Shown: piece after piece, positions 33,266-42,357 of the stretch
Position numbering within the stretch: position 1 is the stretch's first letter
How the letters are laid out: every line of letters starts with the position of its first letter
Origin: JASBRS01 sp964496495
Lineage (GTDB): Bacteria; Deinococcota; Deinococci; Deinococcales; Trueperaceae
Length of the DNA stretch: 64,000 nucleotides
Direction of reading: 5' to 3'
NCBI GenBank assembly: GCA_964496495.1
Contig: CAZBZU010000007.1
Span: forward strand, 26,281-90,280
Notes under the pieces: generated by a model
The model's input: the letters and a program-made list of their open reading frames with translations, nothing else
What the model was told of the DNA's origin: nothing
Database searches by the model: none
Made by a program: the position numbers and the translations under genes

Positions 33266-34614
33266 CCGCCGCCTCCCGCCGCCTCGAAACCGACGGCCTC
33301 GCCGTCACGGAGCGCGTCGATGTTGGTGGCCGCAACCCGGTCCCCGCTCTCGAGCTGCGGCGCCCGGACGGCGGCCAGGGTGGCATTGCGGTCCGCCACC
33401 TCGACGGCGACGCGCTGTGCCACGCCCTGCCCCGGGCCGGTCTGGCGCACGCGGAACACGTAGCTGGCGCCGTCCTGGGAGAGGATCGCCTCCAGCGGGA
33501 CCACCAGCGCCTCGGGGCTGCGACGCACCACCACCCTGGCCGTCACCGTGTACCCCGGGCGCACGGCCTCCCGAGGGATGGACGCCCCCTGGGCCGGCGC
33601 GAAGGCGAGCTCGGCCCGCAGCGTGGCGCCGCCGGCGCCGCCGCGCTCCGCCACGGCATCGACGCGGGTGACCACCGCCGGCAACGCCAGCTCCGGCGCC
33701 GCGTCCGGCGTGACGGTGGCCGCCTGGCCGGCCTCGAGATCCACGGCGCGGTTCTCGTCGAAGTCGGCCTGAACGGTGACGCTGCTGTCGTCCACCAGCG
33801 TGATCGCGATGGGAGCGTTCGCCGTCACCAGCTCGCCGACCTCGAAGGGCACCTGCGCCACCACACCGGCGAAGGGCGCGACCAGTGCGGCGTCTGCGCG
33901 CTGCTGCTCGAGGTTGGCCACGGTGGTTTCGAGGCGGCGCACGGTCGCCTCGCCGCTGCGGAGCTGCGAGGCGGCCAGCGTATCGAGGCCGGCGACCCGC
34001 GCCCGCGCGGTGTCCAGCGCCGACGCGGCCTCACGCACCTGGCGCTCCGCGCGCTGCACCGCCGCCCCGGCCGCGTCGAGCTCGTTGCGCGACAGGCCGC
34101 CCGCAGCGAACAGCCGCTCGCTCGCCGCGAGCTCGCTGCGCGCGTCGGCGAGCGTCTGCGCGACGTCCGCCGCGCGGTTCTCGGCCGCGGTCACGGCAGA
34201 CTGCGCGTCGAGCCGATCGATCGCCTGCTGAGCGGTCACCCGCTCCAGGTCGGTGCGCGCCGAGGCGAGCTCGGCGCGATCGCTGGCGAGCTCGCGCTCC
34301 AGGGCACGCGTATCCAGCCGAGCCAGCAGCTCGCCCGCTCTCACGCGGTCTCCCTGCGCAACGGGAACCTCGACGATCGACCCAGTCGCCGGGAACGCCA
34401 GCGACAGCCTCCGGGCGGCCACCACCGCGCCGGTGCCGCTGACCTCGCGTACGAACTCGGTGCGCTGAACGGTCTCCAGGTAGACGCGTTGAAGGGTCGG
34501 GCCCCGCGGTCGCAACCACACCAGCACCACGGCCGCCACCGCAAGCAGCGCGACCGAGATCCAGACCCATCGCCACCGGCGGCCTCGCCGGCGCGGCGCA
34601 GACGCGCGGACCAC
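33262..34614 (-). CDS. HlyD/MacA-type membrane-fusion adaptor of the ABC exporter
   Basis: The 450-residue protein has a basic N-terminus, one signal-anchor helix (VWISVALLAVAAVVLVWL), a lipoyl-like half (SGTGAVVAARRLSLAFP, QGDRVRAGELLARLDTRALE) and a long coiled-coil hairpin (about 105-240). The second lipoyl half (VAPFAGVVAQVPFEVGELV) and beta-barrel and proximal domains follow. GTG 34614 has GGAGG just upstream; a TTG at 34656 is a weaker choice. With the ATPase and permease it forms a MacAB-like exporter. No outer-membrane TolC-like gene is adjacent. Confidence 0.9.
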
Positions 34615-34678
34615 GGTTCCTCCCGAGGCCTCCTCACGCGATCCCGACGGATGCAACGAGGCGCGAAGCCTTGCTGAC

Positions 34679-34684
34679 AGTCTA
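34679..34684 (-). promoter_or_regulatory. Candidate -10 box TAGACT for the exporter operon
   Basis: TAGACT on the minus strand lies 64 bases before GTG 34614, in the 143-bp gap after the hpaC stop codon. No -35 is evident. Confidence 0.4.
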
Positions 34685-34757
34685 CGGTAGCGGTCTCACG
34701 CCGTCCTGTGACGCCCGTCCCGGCGGCCGCCGCACGGGCCCCCCTCGCGGGCGGTTG

Positions 34758-35237
34758 CTACTCCGTCAGCTCCAGGCAGCGGACGTGCGCGTAGCGCCCT
34801 TCGAAGTAGAGCAGCGGCCGGCCGCCGACGCTCTTCAGCGCCTCGACCTCACCGAGGAAGATGCTGTGGTCTCCGGCATCGGTGACGTCGAAGCTGCGGC
34901 ACACCAGATGTCCGAGCGCTCCCCTGATCACCGGGAAGCCGTGGAACTCCTCGAAGGGATTCGGCAAGCGCTGGCCGAGGCGGCCCGCGAAGTGGTCGGA
35001 GAGCGTCTCCTGCTCGGCGCTCAGGATGCTCACCCCGAAGCGGTCGCTCTCGCGAAGCGTCTCGTGCGCGTTGGCGCGCTTGTCGAGAGACACAGCGACG
35101 AGCGGTGGCTTCAGCGAAACCGACATGAAGGCGTTCACGGTGATCCCGTAGGTCTCCGGACCGGCGCGCATCGTCACCACGGTGACGCCCGTGGCGAAAC
35201 GTCCCAGCGTACGGCGGAACTCTCGGGAGTCGATCAT
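34758..35237 (-). CDS. hpaC: Flavin reductase component of 4-hydroxyphenylacetate 3-monooxygenase
   Basis: HpaC reduces FAD or FMN with NADH and hands it to HpaB. The 159-residue protein has the flavin reductase fold: FRRTLGRFATGVTVVTMRAG, GITVNAFMSVSLKPPLVAVSLDKRANAH (in two conserved blocks), FGVSILSAEQ and the C-terminal GRYAHVRCLE. Length and motifs match Thermus-type HpaC. ATG 35237 is preceded by a weak GAGG. It is not in the main hpa operon but has its own strong promoter next to the regulator gene. Confidence 0.92.
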   Translation of the reverse strand: MIDSREFRRTLGRFATGVTVVTMRAGPETYGITVNAFMSVSLKPPLVAVSLDKRANAHETLRESDRFGVSILSAEQETLSDHFAGRLGQRLPNPFEEFHGFPVIRGALGHLVCRSFDVTDAGDHSIFLGEVEALKSVGGRPLLYFEGRYAHVRCLELTE

Positions 35238-35376
35238 CGCGTCCTCGTCTCGCTCTCCTCGCCCGGCATCGGGCCTGCCCGGTCACCGCCAGGTGCGCCG
35301 ACGCGCCGTTCGGCCCGTTCTGCTCGGCCTATCCTGGCACACGCGCAACGCGGCCAGGTCGTTCGGACGTTCCCAG

Positions 35377-35405
35377 AGTGTAGGCATCGTCCCCCGAGCG
35401 GTCAA
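35377..35405 (-). promoter_or_regulatory. Promoter of hpaC: TTGACC-17-TACACT
   Basis: On the minus strand TTGACC (35405-35400) and TACACT (35382-35377) are separated by exactly 17 bases, a near-consensus sigma-70 promoter. The transcript would have a leader of about 130 bases before hpaC. It faces away from the regulator gene and shares the region with its promoter. Confidence 0.65.
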
Positions 35406-35432
35406 GTGTCGATACCCACAGCGTCCGCGAGG

Positions 35433-35438
35433 TAGATT
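35433..35438 (+). promoter_or_regulatory. Candidate -10 box TAGATT for the PucR-type regulator
   Basis: TAGATT lies about 50 bases before GTG 35490. A weak TCGATA is 18 bases upstream. The two divergent promoters are within 60 bp, so the regulator could control itself and hpaC from one site. Confidence 0.4.
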
Positions 35439-35489
35439 GGACGCACGAACAAGGCCGCCGGCACGGCGCCGCAGGAAGGAGCGACCTCC

Positions 35490-37028
35490 GTGGCCACACT
35501 GCAAGCGCTGCTCGACGACCGCGCGCTGGGGTTGAGCGTCCACGCCCCGCCCCCGGACGGCGCCGCCGGCGAGGTCGCCTTCGAGACGGTGCGCTCGGCC
35601 GACCTGGCCGCGGACCGCCCGTGGCTGTCGAGCGGGGACCTGCGCTGGACCGAGGCGCCCTACCAGCGGCCGCGGCCGCGACCCGATCCGCTGCTCTCGC
35701 CCCCGCCCGCGGCGCTGATCTACGCCCTCACTCCGCGACGGCGCGAGGTGCCCGGGGCGCTGGCGGCGCGAGCGCGGGAGGCGGGCGTCGCGTTGCTCGC
35801 CATGGCTCCCACCGTCAGCGTCGGGCGGCTGGAGGTCGCCGCCCTGCGCCTGCTGGCAGCGGAAGCGGGCGCCGGCGCCGTGGCGGCCGCCAGCGTCCAG
35901 CGCTACCTGCTCCGCGCCCTCGCCGGCCCCAAGCCCGAACGCGACATCCTGGACAGGCTGCACCATCTCACCGGTGAGGGCGCGGTGCTGCTCGCGCCGT
36001 GGGGCGAGGTGCTGGCGCGCGCCGGCGACCTCCCGTTCCGCGGCCCGCCGGAGCGGGCGGCTCGGCTGCCCGAGGGCAGCATGCGCCTGGGCGGGCGCGC
36101 CGCCCGCGTGCTGCGCGTCGTGGCGGAAGGACGCCTGCGTTTCCTGCTGGTGGCGGGGGGCGCCGACCACGCCGCCCTCCCCTGGCTCGAGCTCGCCCGC
36201 ACGCTCCTGGCGGTCACCGCGCTGACGCGAGACGCGGAGGCGCGCGGCGAGGACGCTCAGCGGAGCGCCATGCTGGCCGAGTGGCTGGCCGCCCCGCAGA
36301 CCGCCGCGGCACTCGAGCCGCGCCTGCGCGGCGCAGGCTTCGACCTCGACAACCCCTACGCGGTCGCCGTCGCCGAGCTGGGGCCGCGCCTGAGGGCCAC
36401 GCGCTCCCGCGAGCGACGGCACTCTCCGCTGGAACGGCTGCGCTCTGCCGGCGACGAGCTGTTCCGATCGCTCGGGCTCGGCGCCCTGTCCGATACGCGC
36501 GACGAACGCTGCCTGTGGGTGGTTGCCGGCGGCGACCCCACCGCCCACGACCAGCGCCTGCTGCACGCGCTGGAGGCGGCCGCGACGCCGGGCGAGCCGG
36601 TGAGGCTGGGCTTCAGCCTGCCGCGCCGCGACCTGCCCGGCATCCAGGACGCCTACCGGCAAGCCATGCTGGCGGCCCAGGCCGTCACCGGCGCGGCGGG
36701 CGTGAGCCACTTCGACACCTTCGACCCCATCCACTGGGTGCTGTCCCAGCAGCCGGAGGCCAACCTTCGCGCCTTCCGCGACAGCCTGGTGGGCGCACTG
36801 CAGGCGGCCGACGACGGCAAGCTGTGGCGGACGCTGCGGGCCTACCTCGCCAACCCTGACGACCTGCAGACGCTCGCCGGGCACCTGCACATCCACGTGA
36901 ACACGCTGCGCTACCGGCTGAAGCGCATCGAGGCGCTGGTCGGGCGGCCGCTGCAACGCCCCGAGACGCTGGCGAGGCTCTTCCTGGCCGAGGAGATCGA
37001 CGCCGTGCTGCGCCGCCACGACGGCTGA
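35490..37028 (+). CDS. PucR family transcriptional regulator
   Basis: The 512-residue protein has an N-terminal PucR-like ligand region (about 1-150), a central GGDEF-like fold typical of the family (about 270-420) and a C-terminal helix-turn-helix of the PucR/CdaR type. The last of these is recognisable as LRAYLANPDDLQTLAGHLHI followed by HVNTLRYRLKRIEALVGR. Such proteins usually activate catabolic operons when the substrate is present. Lying between hpaC and paaH it is the best candidate regulator of 4-hydroxyphenylacetate or phenylacetate genes. GTG 35490 has AGGAAGGAG upstream. Confidence 0.88.
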   Translation: MATLQALLDDRALGLSVHAPPPDGAAGEVAFETVRSADLAADRPWLSSGDLRWTEAPYQRPRPRPDPLLSPPPAALIYALTPRRREVPGALAARAREAGVALLAMAPTVSVGRLEVAALRLLAAEAGAGAVAAASVQRYLLRALAGPKPERDILDRLHHLTGEGAVLLAPWGEVLARAGDLPFRGPPERAARLPEGSMRLGGRAARVLRVVAEGRLRFLLVAGGADHAALPWLELARTLLAVTALTRDAEARGEDAQRSAMLAEWLAAPQTAAALEPRLRGAGFDLDNPYAVAVAELGPRLRATRSRERRHSPLERLRSAGDELFRSLGLGALSDTRDERCLWVVAGGDPTAHDQRLLHALEAAATPGEPVRLGFSLPRRDLPGIQDAYRQAMLAAQAVTGAAGVSHFDTFDPIHWVLSQQPEANLRAFRDSLVGALQAADDGKLWRTLRAYLANPDDLQTLAGHLHIHVNTLRYRLKRIEALVGRPLQRPETLARLFLAEEIDAVLRRHDG

Positions 37029-37105
37029 TCAGGGCGCGCGCTCGCGCGCGGCCCGCGCCCGGGGCACGGTGTGCCGCGCCGACCCGAGGCCGCCGAGGGC
37101 TGGGC

Positions 37106-37111
37106 TATAGT
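37106..37111 (+). promoter_or_regulatory. -10 box TATAGT for the paa-like gene run
   Basis: TATAGT lies 37 bases before GTG 37149, leaving a short leader with GGAGG. There is no recognisable -35, the same situation as the hpa operon -10 (also TATAGT), which may mean both depend on an activator. Confidence 0.45.
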
Positions 37112-37148
37112 GTCCCCGACCGCTCGTTCGACTCCACGGAGGAACACC

Positions 37149-38828
37149 GTGAGCAACGCCGCCCGTGCGGGCACAACCGCCCGCGACGAGGGAGAGTACG
37201 CCGCCCCCGCACTCGCCGTGGTGCTCGGTGCCGGCACCATGGGTCGCGGCATCGCTCAGCTGCTGCTGCAGGCCGGGAGCCAGGTGATCCTGTGCGATGC
37301 CGACGCCGCCGCGCTCGAGCGCGCCGAGCGCGGCCTGGCCGCCATCTTCACCATGCTCGACGCCAAGGGGCGCCTCGAGGAGCGACCCGAGGCGCTCATG
37401 GGGCGCCTGCGCGCGCAGGTCGCGCTGCCCCGAGACGAGCAGGCCCGCTGGCTGTTCGAGGCCGTCAGCGAGGACCTGGCCCTCAAGCGGCGCCTCATCG
37501 CCGAGGCCGCCGAGGCGCTGCCGGCGGCCTTCCTCGCGACCAACACCTCGACGCTCTCCGTCACCGCCATCGCGGCCGCCTGCGCCGCGCCGGCGAGGGT
37601 GGTGGGCGTGCACTTCTTCAACCCCGCCCCGCTGATGACGCTCGTCGAGGTGGTCGCCGGCGTGGAGACCGCACCCGAGGTGGTCACGGCAGCCCGAGAC
37701 GTTGCCCGCGCCCTCGGGCGAACGCCCGTGGTGGCGCAAGACCGGCCGGGCTTCATCGTGAACCGTGTGGCCCGCCCCTACTACGGCGAGGCGCTGCGCC
37801 TGGCCGGCGAAGGGGTGGCGCCCGCCGACATCGACCGGGCGATGACGGGCATCGGGTTCCGCATGGGCCCCTTCGAGCTCCTCGACCTGATCGGTCTGGA
37901 CGTCAACCTGGCGGCCTCGACGAGCGTCTACCGGGCGTTCTTCGACGAGCCGCGCTATCGCCCGCACCCGCTGCAACGCGCCCTGGTCGACGCGGGTCGG
38001 CTGGGCCGCAAGGCGGGCCGCGGCTTCTACCACTACCCGGAGCCGGGCGCCTCCGGCGGCTCACCGGAGGACGCACGGGCCGACGGGCCCCCCAGCCCAC
38101 TCCATGCGCCGGCTCCCGACCCCAACGCGCCGGGCGTGGCCGTGCTCGGCGAGGGAGCGGTGGCACGGGCGCTCAGGGAGCGGCTGCGCCTGGCGCGGCG
38201 CCCCGCCGACGCCGCGCTGGTGCTGGACGCGCGTGTGACCCTCCACGACCCGACGCGCCGGCGCGAGACCCTCCAGGACGAGACCCTCAGCCGCGAGCTC
38301 GCCGCCGTGCCTACGGCGAAGCTGTGCTGGGCCCACTCCGCCAGCCGGGCCCAGGGGCGCAGCGAGCACGCGCTGGTGGGCTTCAGTCTGGTGCCGCCCC
38401 TCCTCGAGGGGGGCGGCGTGGTCGAGCTGATGGCGCCTGAGGGCGCCGCGGCCGGCGCGCTGGACACGGCAGCGCGGGTGCTGCGCGCCAACGGGCTGGC
38501 ACCCCTGGCGCTGCCCGACACCGCCGGCGGCGTTGCCTTCAGGCTGCTGGCGCTGCTGGTCAACGAGGCCGCCGGGGCGCTCGCCGAGGGGCTGGCCGGC
38601 GCGGACGCCATCGACACCGCCATGCGGCTGGGAGCCAACTACCCGCGCGGACCGCTGACGTGGGGCGCGGAGCTGGGCCTCGCCGACGTCGAGGCCGGCC
38701 TGCGCGGCCTGCACGCCGAGCTGGGGGCCGAGCGCTTCGCGCCGCACGCCTTGCTCGCGCGGCTGGCGGCCGTGGGCGCCGAGGCCTTCGAGGGGGTCGG
38801 CGCCGGCTCCGGGGGAGGCGTGGCGTGA
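37149..38828 (+). CDS. paaH: 3-hydroxyacyl-CoA dehydrogenase, PaaH type with extra C-terminal domain
   Basis: The 559-residue protein oxidises a 3-hydroxyacyl-CoA, in the phenylacetyl-CoA pathway 3-hydroxyadipyl-CoA, with NAD. It has VVLGAGTMGRGIAQLLLQAG for NAD binding, the catalytic His/Glu region VGVHFFNPAPLMTLVEVV, NRVARPYYGEALRL, and FRMGPFELLDLIGLDVN. After about residue 320 there is a second, 3HCDH-like region as in PaaH/PaaC-type proteins. GTG 37149 has GGAGG 6 bases away. Its TGA overlaps the paaI GTG. Confidence 0.9.
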   Translation: MSNAARAGTTARDEGEYAAPALAVVLGAGTMGRGIAQLLLQAGSQVILCDADAAALERAERGLAAIFTMLDAKGRLEERPEALMGRLRAQVALPRDEQARWLFEAVSEDLALKRRLIAEAAEALPAAFLATNTSTLSVTAIAAACAAPARVVGVHFFNPAPLMTLVEVVAGVETAPEVVTAARDVARALGRTPVVAQDRPGFIVNRVARPYYGEALRLAGEGVAPADIDRAMTGIGFRMGPFELLDLIGLDVNLAASTSVYRAFFDEPRYRPHPLQRALVDAGRLGRKAGRGFYHYPEPGASGGSPEDARADGPPSPLHAPAPDPNAPGVAVLGEGAVARALRERLRLARRPADAALVLDARVTLHDPTRRRETLQDETLSRELAAVPTAKLCWAHSASRAQGRSEHALVGFSLVPPLLEGGGVVELMAPEGAAAGALDTAARVLRANGLAPLALPDTAGGVAFRLLALLVNEAAGALAEGLAGADAIDTAMRLGANYPRGPLTWGAELGLADVEAGLRGLHAELGAERFAPHALLARLAAVGAEAFEGVGAGSGGGVA

Positions 38829-39258
38829 GCTTCGCCGGGCTGCTGGCGTTCGAACGCGCCCCGGCCGAGTCCGGCCGGGCCGTGGTGCGTGCGCGGGTCA
38901 CGGCGGAGCACCTCAACATGCACGGCAGCGCCCACGGCGGCTTCCTCTACAGCCTGGCCGACGAGGCCTTCGCCATCGCGTCGAACTCGCGCGAGGCCGA
39001 CGCGGTGGCGCTGTCGGTCCACATCGACTACTTCCGGCCGGCGTTCCCGGGCGACCTGCTGGTGGCCACCGCCGCCGAAGAGCACCTCGGACGCAGCGTC
39101 GCCACGTACCGCGTCGAGGTGAGGCGTCACGGTGCGCTGGACGCCGAGAACGCCACCGGGCAGCGAGGGAGCGGGACCGCCGGCAATGCGGACGGCGCGC
39201 CGGCACCCGCCGAGGACGGGCCCGAAGACGACGGACCCGGAGACGACGGACCCGGAGA
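38825..39258 (+). CDS. paaI: PaaI family hotdog thioesterase, C-terminus abnormal and cut by assembly gap
   Basis: The start overlaps the paaH stop (GTGA). Residues 1 to about 105 are a clear PaaI thioesterase: EHLNMHGSAHGGFLYSLADE with the active-site Asn, Gly and Asp, IASNSREADAVALS, IDYFRPAFPGDLLVAT and YRVEVRRHG. PaaI removes CoA from stalled ring-hydroxylated phenylacetyl-CoA. The last beta strand expected next (a GTVYR-like end) is not seen. Instead there is a Gly/Ala/Asp-rich tail ending in 15-bp repeats (PEDDG units), which runs into the N-gap. The gene is either frameshifted or its 3' end has been replaced. Confidence 0.8.
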
Positions 39259-39358
39259 NNNNNNNNNNNNNNNNNNNNNNNNNNNNNNNNNNNNNNNNNN
39301 NNNNNNNNNNNNNNNNNNNNNNNNNNNNNNNNNNNNNNNNNNNNNNNNNNNNNNNNNN
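39221..39358. repeat. 15-bp tandem repeat running into a scaffold gap
   Basis: The unit CCC-GGAGACGACGGA is present at 39221-39235 (one mismatch) and 39236-39250, with a third partial copy ending at the N-run (39259-39358). In the paaI frame each unit reads Pro-Glu-Asp-Asp-Gly or Pro-Gly-Asp-Asp-Gly. The sequence right of the gap does not contain the unit. The array length is unknown. Confidence 0.85.
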
Positions 39359-39441
39359 CCGGTCGAGGCGCCGGGGCGCGACGCCGCCAGGCGTCACAGG
39401 CAGCGTGGCGCGAACGACGTCGACCCGACATGGAGGTGAGC

Positions 39442-40779
39442 ATGTTCGATCCCGAGCTGGAACGGCTCCCACAGGGCGAGCTCCGGTCACTCCAGGACGA
39501 GCGCCTGGCCCGCCTGGCGCACTACGTCTACGAGCGGGTGCCCCACTACCGCCGCGTGTTGGACGAGGCCGGCCTGACACCGGCCGACCTGCGCGGCGTC
39601 GAGGACCTGCCCAAGCTACCGCTCACCCGCAAGGACGACCTGCGCGCCAACTACCCCTTCGGTCTGCTGGCGGTGCCGCGGGAGGAGCTGGTGCGCGTCC
39701 ATGCCTCCAGCGGCACCACCGGCAAGCCCACCATCGTGGCGTACACCCGCAGGGACGTGGCGATGTTCGCCGAGGTCAACGCCCGCTCCATGGCCGCCGG
39801 CGGCGCGCGGCCAGGCATGCTCTTCCACAACGCCTACGGCTACGGCCTCTTCACCGGCGGGCTGGGGTTGCACTATGGCGGCGAGCGCCTCGGGCTGACC
39901 GTGGTCCCGGTGTCGGGCGGCATGACCGAGCGCCAGGTCATGCTCATCCTCGACCTGAGACCCGAGGTGATCGCCTGCACGCCCTCCTACGCGCAGACGC
40001 TGGCCGAGGCCTTCCGGGCGCGCGGCATCGGGCCGGAGGAGATCAGCCTGCGCTACGGCATCCTCGGCGCCGAGCCGTGGACGGAGACCATCCGCCAGGA
40101 CGTCGAGGCGGGCCTGGGCATCGAGGCGACCAACATCTACGGGCTGTCCGAGATCATCGGCCCGGGAGTCGCCAACGAGGCGGTCGAGGAGAAGGACGGC
40201 AGCTACATCTGGGAGGACCACTTCTACCCCGAGATCGTCGACCCGGCGAGTGGAGAGCCGGTCGCGGAGGGCAAGGACGGCGTGCTGGTGATCACCACCC
40301 TCACCAAGGAGGCGCTGCCGCTGCTGCGCTACTGGACCGGCGACATCACCAGCCTCACGCGCGAGCCCGGCACCACCGGGCGGACCCACGCGCGCATCGG
40401 CATGATCCGCGGCCGCGCCGACGACATGCTGGTCGTGCGCGGGGTCAACGTCTACCCCACCCAGATCGAGGCCGCCCTCAAGGACGTCGCCGAGGCCTCT
40501 CCCCACTATCAGCTGGTGGTGCGGCGGGTGAAGACCCTCGACGAGCTCGAGCTGCGTCTGGAGCTGACGGAGGCGGCCTTCCAGCACGTCGGCCAGGGCG
40601 TCCTGGACGACGGCACGCTCGAGGTGGACCGCGAGGTGCACGCGCTGCGCGAGAAGGTCCAGCGCCGCATCCGTGAGGCCGTGGGGATCACCGTCAAGAC
40701 GAGCCTGCTGGCACCCGGAAGCGCTCCCCGGTCGCAGGGCGGGAAGCTCCGCCGCACTCTCGACGAGCGCACGCTCTAG
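39442..40779 (+). CDS. paaK: Phenylacetate-CoA ligase
   Basis: PaaK activates phenylacetate to phenylacetyl-CoA with ATP. The 445-residue cytoplasmic enzyme has the short adenylate-forming layout: HASSGTTGKPTIVAYT for ATP binding, NAYGYGLFTGGLGLHYG for the aromatic pocket, ATNIYGLSEIIGPGV, LRYWTGDIT, RADDMLVVRGVNVYPTQIE in the hinge region, and the C-terminal Lys in QGGKLRR. ATG 39442 follows GGAGGTGAG. It is just right of gap 3, downstream of paaI. The ring-oxidising paaABCDE genes are not in the window. Confidence 0.95.
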   Translation: MFDPELERLPQGELRSLQDERLARLAHYVYERVPHYRRVLDEAGLTPADLRGVEDLPKLPLTRKDDLRANYPFGLLAVPREELVRVHASSGTTGKPTIVAYTRRDVAMFAEVNARSMAAGGARPGMLFHNAYGYGLFTGGLGLHYGGERLGLTVVPVSGGMTERQVMLILDLRPEVIACTPSYAQTLAEAFRARGIGPEEISLRYGILGAEPWTETIRQDVEAGLGIEATNIYGLSEIIGPGVANEAVEEKDGSYIWEDHFYPEIVDPASGEPVAEGKDGVLVITTLTKEALPLLRYWTGDITSLTREPGTTGRTHARIGMIRGRADDMLVVRGVNVYPTQIEAALKDVAEASPHYQLVVRRVKTLDELELRLELTEAAFQHVGQGVLDDGTLEVDREVHALREKVQRRIREAVGITVKTSLLAPGSAPRSQGGKLRRTLDERTL

Positions 40780-40794
40780 CCTGCAGGGGTCGTG

Positions 40795-41259
40795 ATGAGA
40801 GCCATCCCCGACGCCTTCGAGGCCCGCGTCAGCGTGACCGTCAGCGACGCCATGACGGTCGACTTCGACCTGGACGAGCCCGGTCTGGGCCGGCTGCACC
40901 CGGTCTACGCCACCTACTGGCTCACCAAGCACGCCGAGCTGGCGAGCCGCAAGATCATCCTCCCCTTCCTGGAGGAGGGGGAGGAAGGCATCGGCTTCGA
41001 GGTGAGCATGCGCCACCTCGCCTCGGCGCTGCCCGGCATGCGCGTGGACCTCACCGCCAGGCTCCGCGAGCAGAGAGGCAACCGCGTCTACGCCGACGTG
41101 ACAGCCGTGAACGAGCTCGGCGACCTCCTCGGCGAGGGCGGGACCACGCAGGTGATCCTGCCCCGCGAGGCGCTCGAGGCGAGCTTCGAGCGGCTGCGGC
41201 GGCGCTGGCGCGAGGCCGGCGGCAACGCCCCCGGCGGGAAGGACGAGGAACCCACATGA
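40795..41259 (+). CDS. Hotdog-fold thioesterase family protein (FlK-like)
   Basis: The 154-residue protein has a hotdog fold like fluoroacetyl-CoA thioesterase relatives. Residues include RLHPVYATYWLTKHAELASR, GFEVSMRHLASALPGM and a DVTAVNELGDLLGEGG strand with the usual Glu-Gly-Gly-Thr ending. These enzymes hydrolyse acyl-CoA or bind CoA esters. GTG at 40792 or ATG at 40795 could start it; I use the ATG. It follows paaK by 15 bases, and its TGA overlaps the EthD-like ATG, so it belongs to this catabolic operon. Confidence 0.75.
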   Translation: MRAIPDAFEARVSVTVSDAMTVDFDLDEPGLGRLHPVYATYWLTKHAELASRKIILPFLEEGEEGIGFEVSMRHLASALPGMRVDLTARLREQRGNRVYADVTAVNELGDLLGEGGTTQVILPREALEASFERLRRRWREAGGNAPGGKDEEPT

Positions 41260-41567
41260 TCAAGCTCATCGCGCTCTACCAGCGCCCCGACGACCCCGAG
41301 GCGTTCATGCGGCACTACCGCGAGGTGCACGTGCCGCTCGTCAAGCGCCTGCCCGGGCTGCAGAAGCTGGTGCTGGACACCGTCACCGCCGATGCCTTCG
41401 GCGGCGAGCCGCAGCTCGCGCTCATCGCCGAGATGCACTTCGCCGACCGGGACGCCTACAAGACGGCGATGCGCTCGCAGGAGAACCAGGCGGCGGCGGC
41501 AGATCTCGCGAGCTTCGCCGAAGGGCTGGCCACCGTGCTCGTCACCGACAGCGATGAGGCGGCCTAG
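41256..41567 (+). CDS. EthD family protein
   Basis: The 103-residue dimeric alpha-beta barrel protein starts MIKLIALYQRPDDPEAFMRHY and has VHVPLVKRLPGLQKLVLDTV and a C-terminal FAEGLATVLVTD. EthD-like proteins are small ferredoxin-fold partners or isomerases in aromatic and ether catabolism. The exact reaction is unknown. ATG overlaps the preceding stop by 4 bases, so translation is coupled. Confidence 0.85.
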   Translation: MIKLIALYQRPDDPEAFMRHYREVHVPLVKRLPGLQKLVLDTVTADAFGGEPQLALIAEMHFADRDAYKTAMRSQENQAAAADLASFAEGLATVLVTDSDEAA

Positions 41568-41570
41568 CGC

Positions 41571-42308
41571 GTGGCCGACGGCCGACCGGCGGCCAGCCGG
41601 GTGCTGGTCCTGTTCGACATCGACGGCACCCTGGTGCAGCCCAACGGAGCGGGCCGGCGTGCGCTCGCCGCCGCCGGCACCGAGCTCGTCGGGGACGGCT
41701 TCTCGCTCGATGGCCTGGATCCTTCGGGCAAGCTCGACCCGGCCATCTTCGAGGAGCTCGCCGACCGCCATGCGCATCTCCAGCTGCGCGCTCACGCCGC
41801 CGAGTTCGCCGCCCGCTACATCGCCGCCTTGAAACGCGAGGCGCACCGCATGCGCGCGCTCCCGGGTGCCGCCGCCGCGCTGGCGCGGCTGGCCGCCGAG
41901 CCGGCGGTGGACCTGGGCATCCTCACCGGCAACAGCCGGCAGGTCGCCGCCATGAAGCTTGAGGTCACCGGGCTGGTGCCCGCCGGCGGCCCCGACCCCT
42001 TCGCGGTGCGAGCCTGCGGTGACGAGGCCGCCACCCGCGCGGACCTCGTGACGCTGGCGCGCTCCCGCTACCTCGACTCCGGCGCGCTCGGCGACCGCCG
42101 CGCCGCAGTGGCGCTGCTGCTGGTGGGCGACAGCCCTCGCGACGTCGAGGCCGGCCACGCCCGCGGCGTGCCGGTGCTGGGCGTGGCCACCGGCCGCTCC
42201 AGCGCCGGCGAGCTGGAGGCCGCCGGCGCCGACCGCGTCGTGCCCGATCTCCGCGACGTGCGGCCTGTGCTCGAGCTGGTCCGCGAGGCCGCACGCGCGA
42301 CCACCTGA
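41571..42308 (+). CDS. HAD superfamily hydrolase (phosphoglycolate phosphatase-like)
   Basis: The 245-residue protein has a complete HAD catalytic set: FDIDGTLV (nucleophile and general acid Asp), ILTGNS, a Lys in the MKLEVTGL region and LLVGDSPRDVEAGHARGV with paired acidic residues. A helical cap lies between the first two motifs. The GTG start is 3 bases after the EthD stop, so it is in the same transcript. The substrate is unknown; a housekeeping phosphatase unrelated to aromatic catabolism is possible. Confidence 0.85.
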   Translation: MADGRPAASRVLVLFDIDGTLVQPNGAGRRALAAAGTELVGDGFSLDGLDPSGKLDPAIFEELADRHAHLQLRAHAAEFAARYIAALKREAHRMRALPGAAAALARLAAEPAVDLGILTGNSRQVAAMKLEVTGLVPAGGPDPFAVRACGDEAATRADLVTLARSRYLDSGALGDRRAAVALLLVGDSPRDVEAGHARGVPVLGVATGRSSAGELEAAGADRVVPDLRDVRPVLELVREAARATT

Positions 42309-42357
42309 TCCCCGCGGGACCCCGCCAGGAGCGCGGCCCCGCCCTTTGGAGGTAACC

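Noticed and set aside
37037..37052. Terminator after the PucR-type regulator (alternating GC inverted repeat)
   Set aside because: The inverted repeat is simple GCGCGC sequence with a 2-base loop and could arise by chance in this composition.
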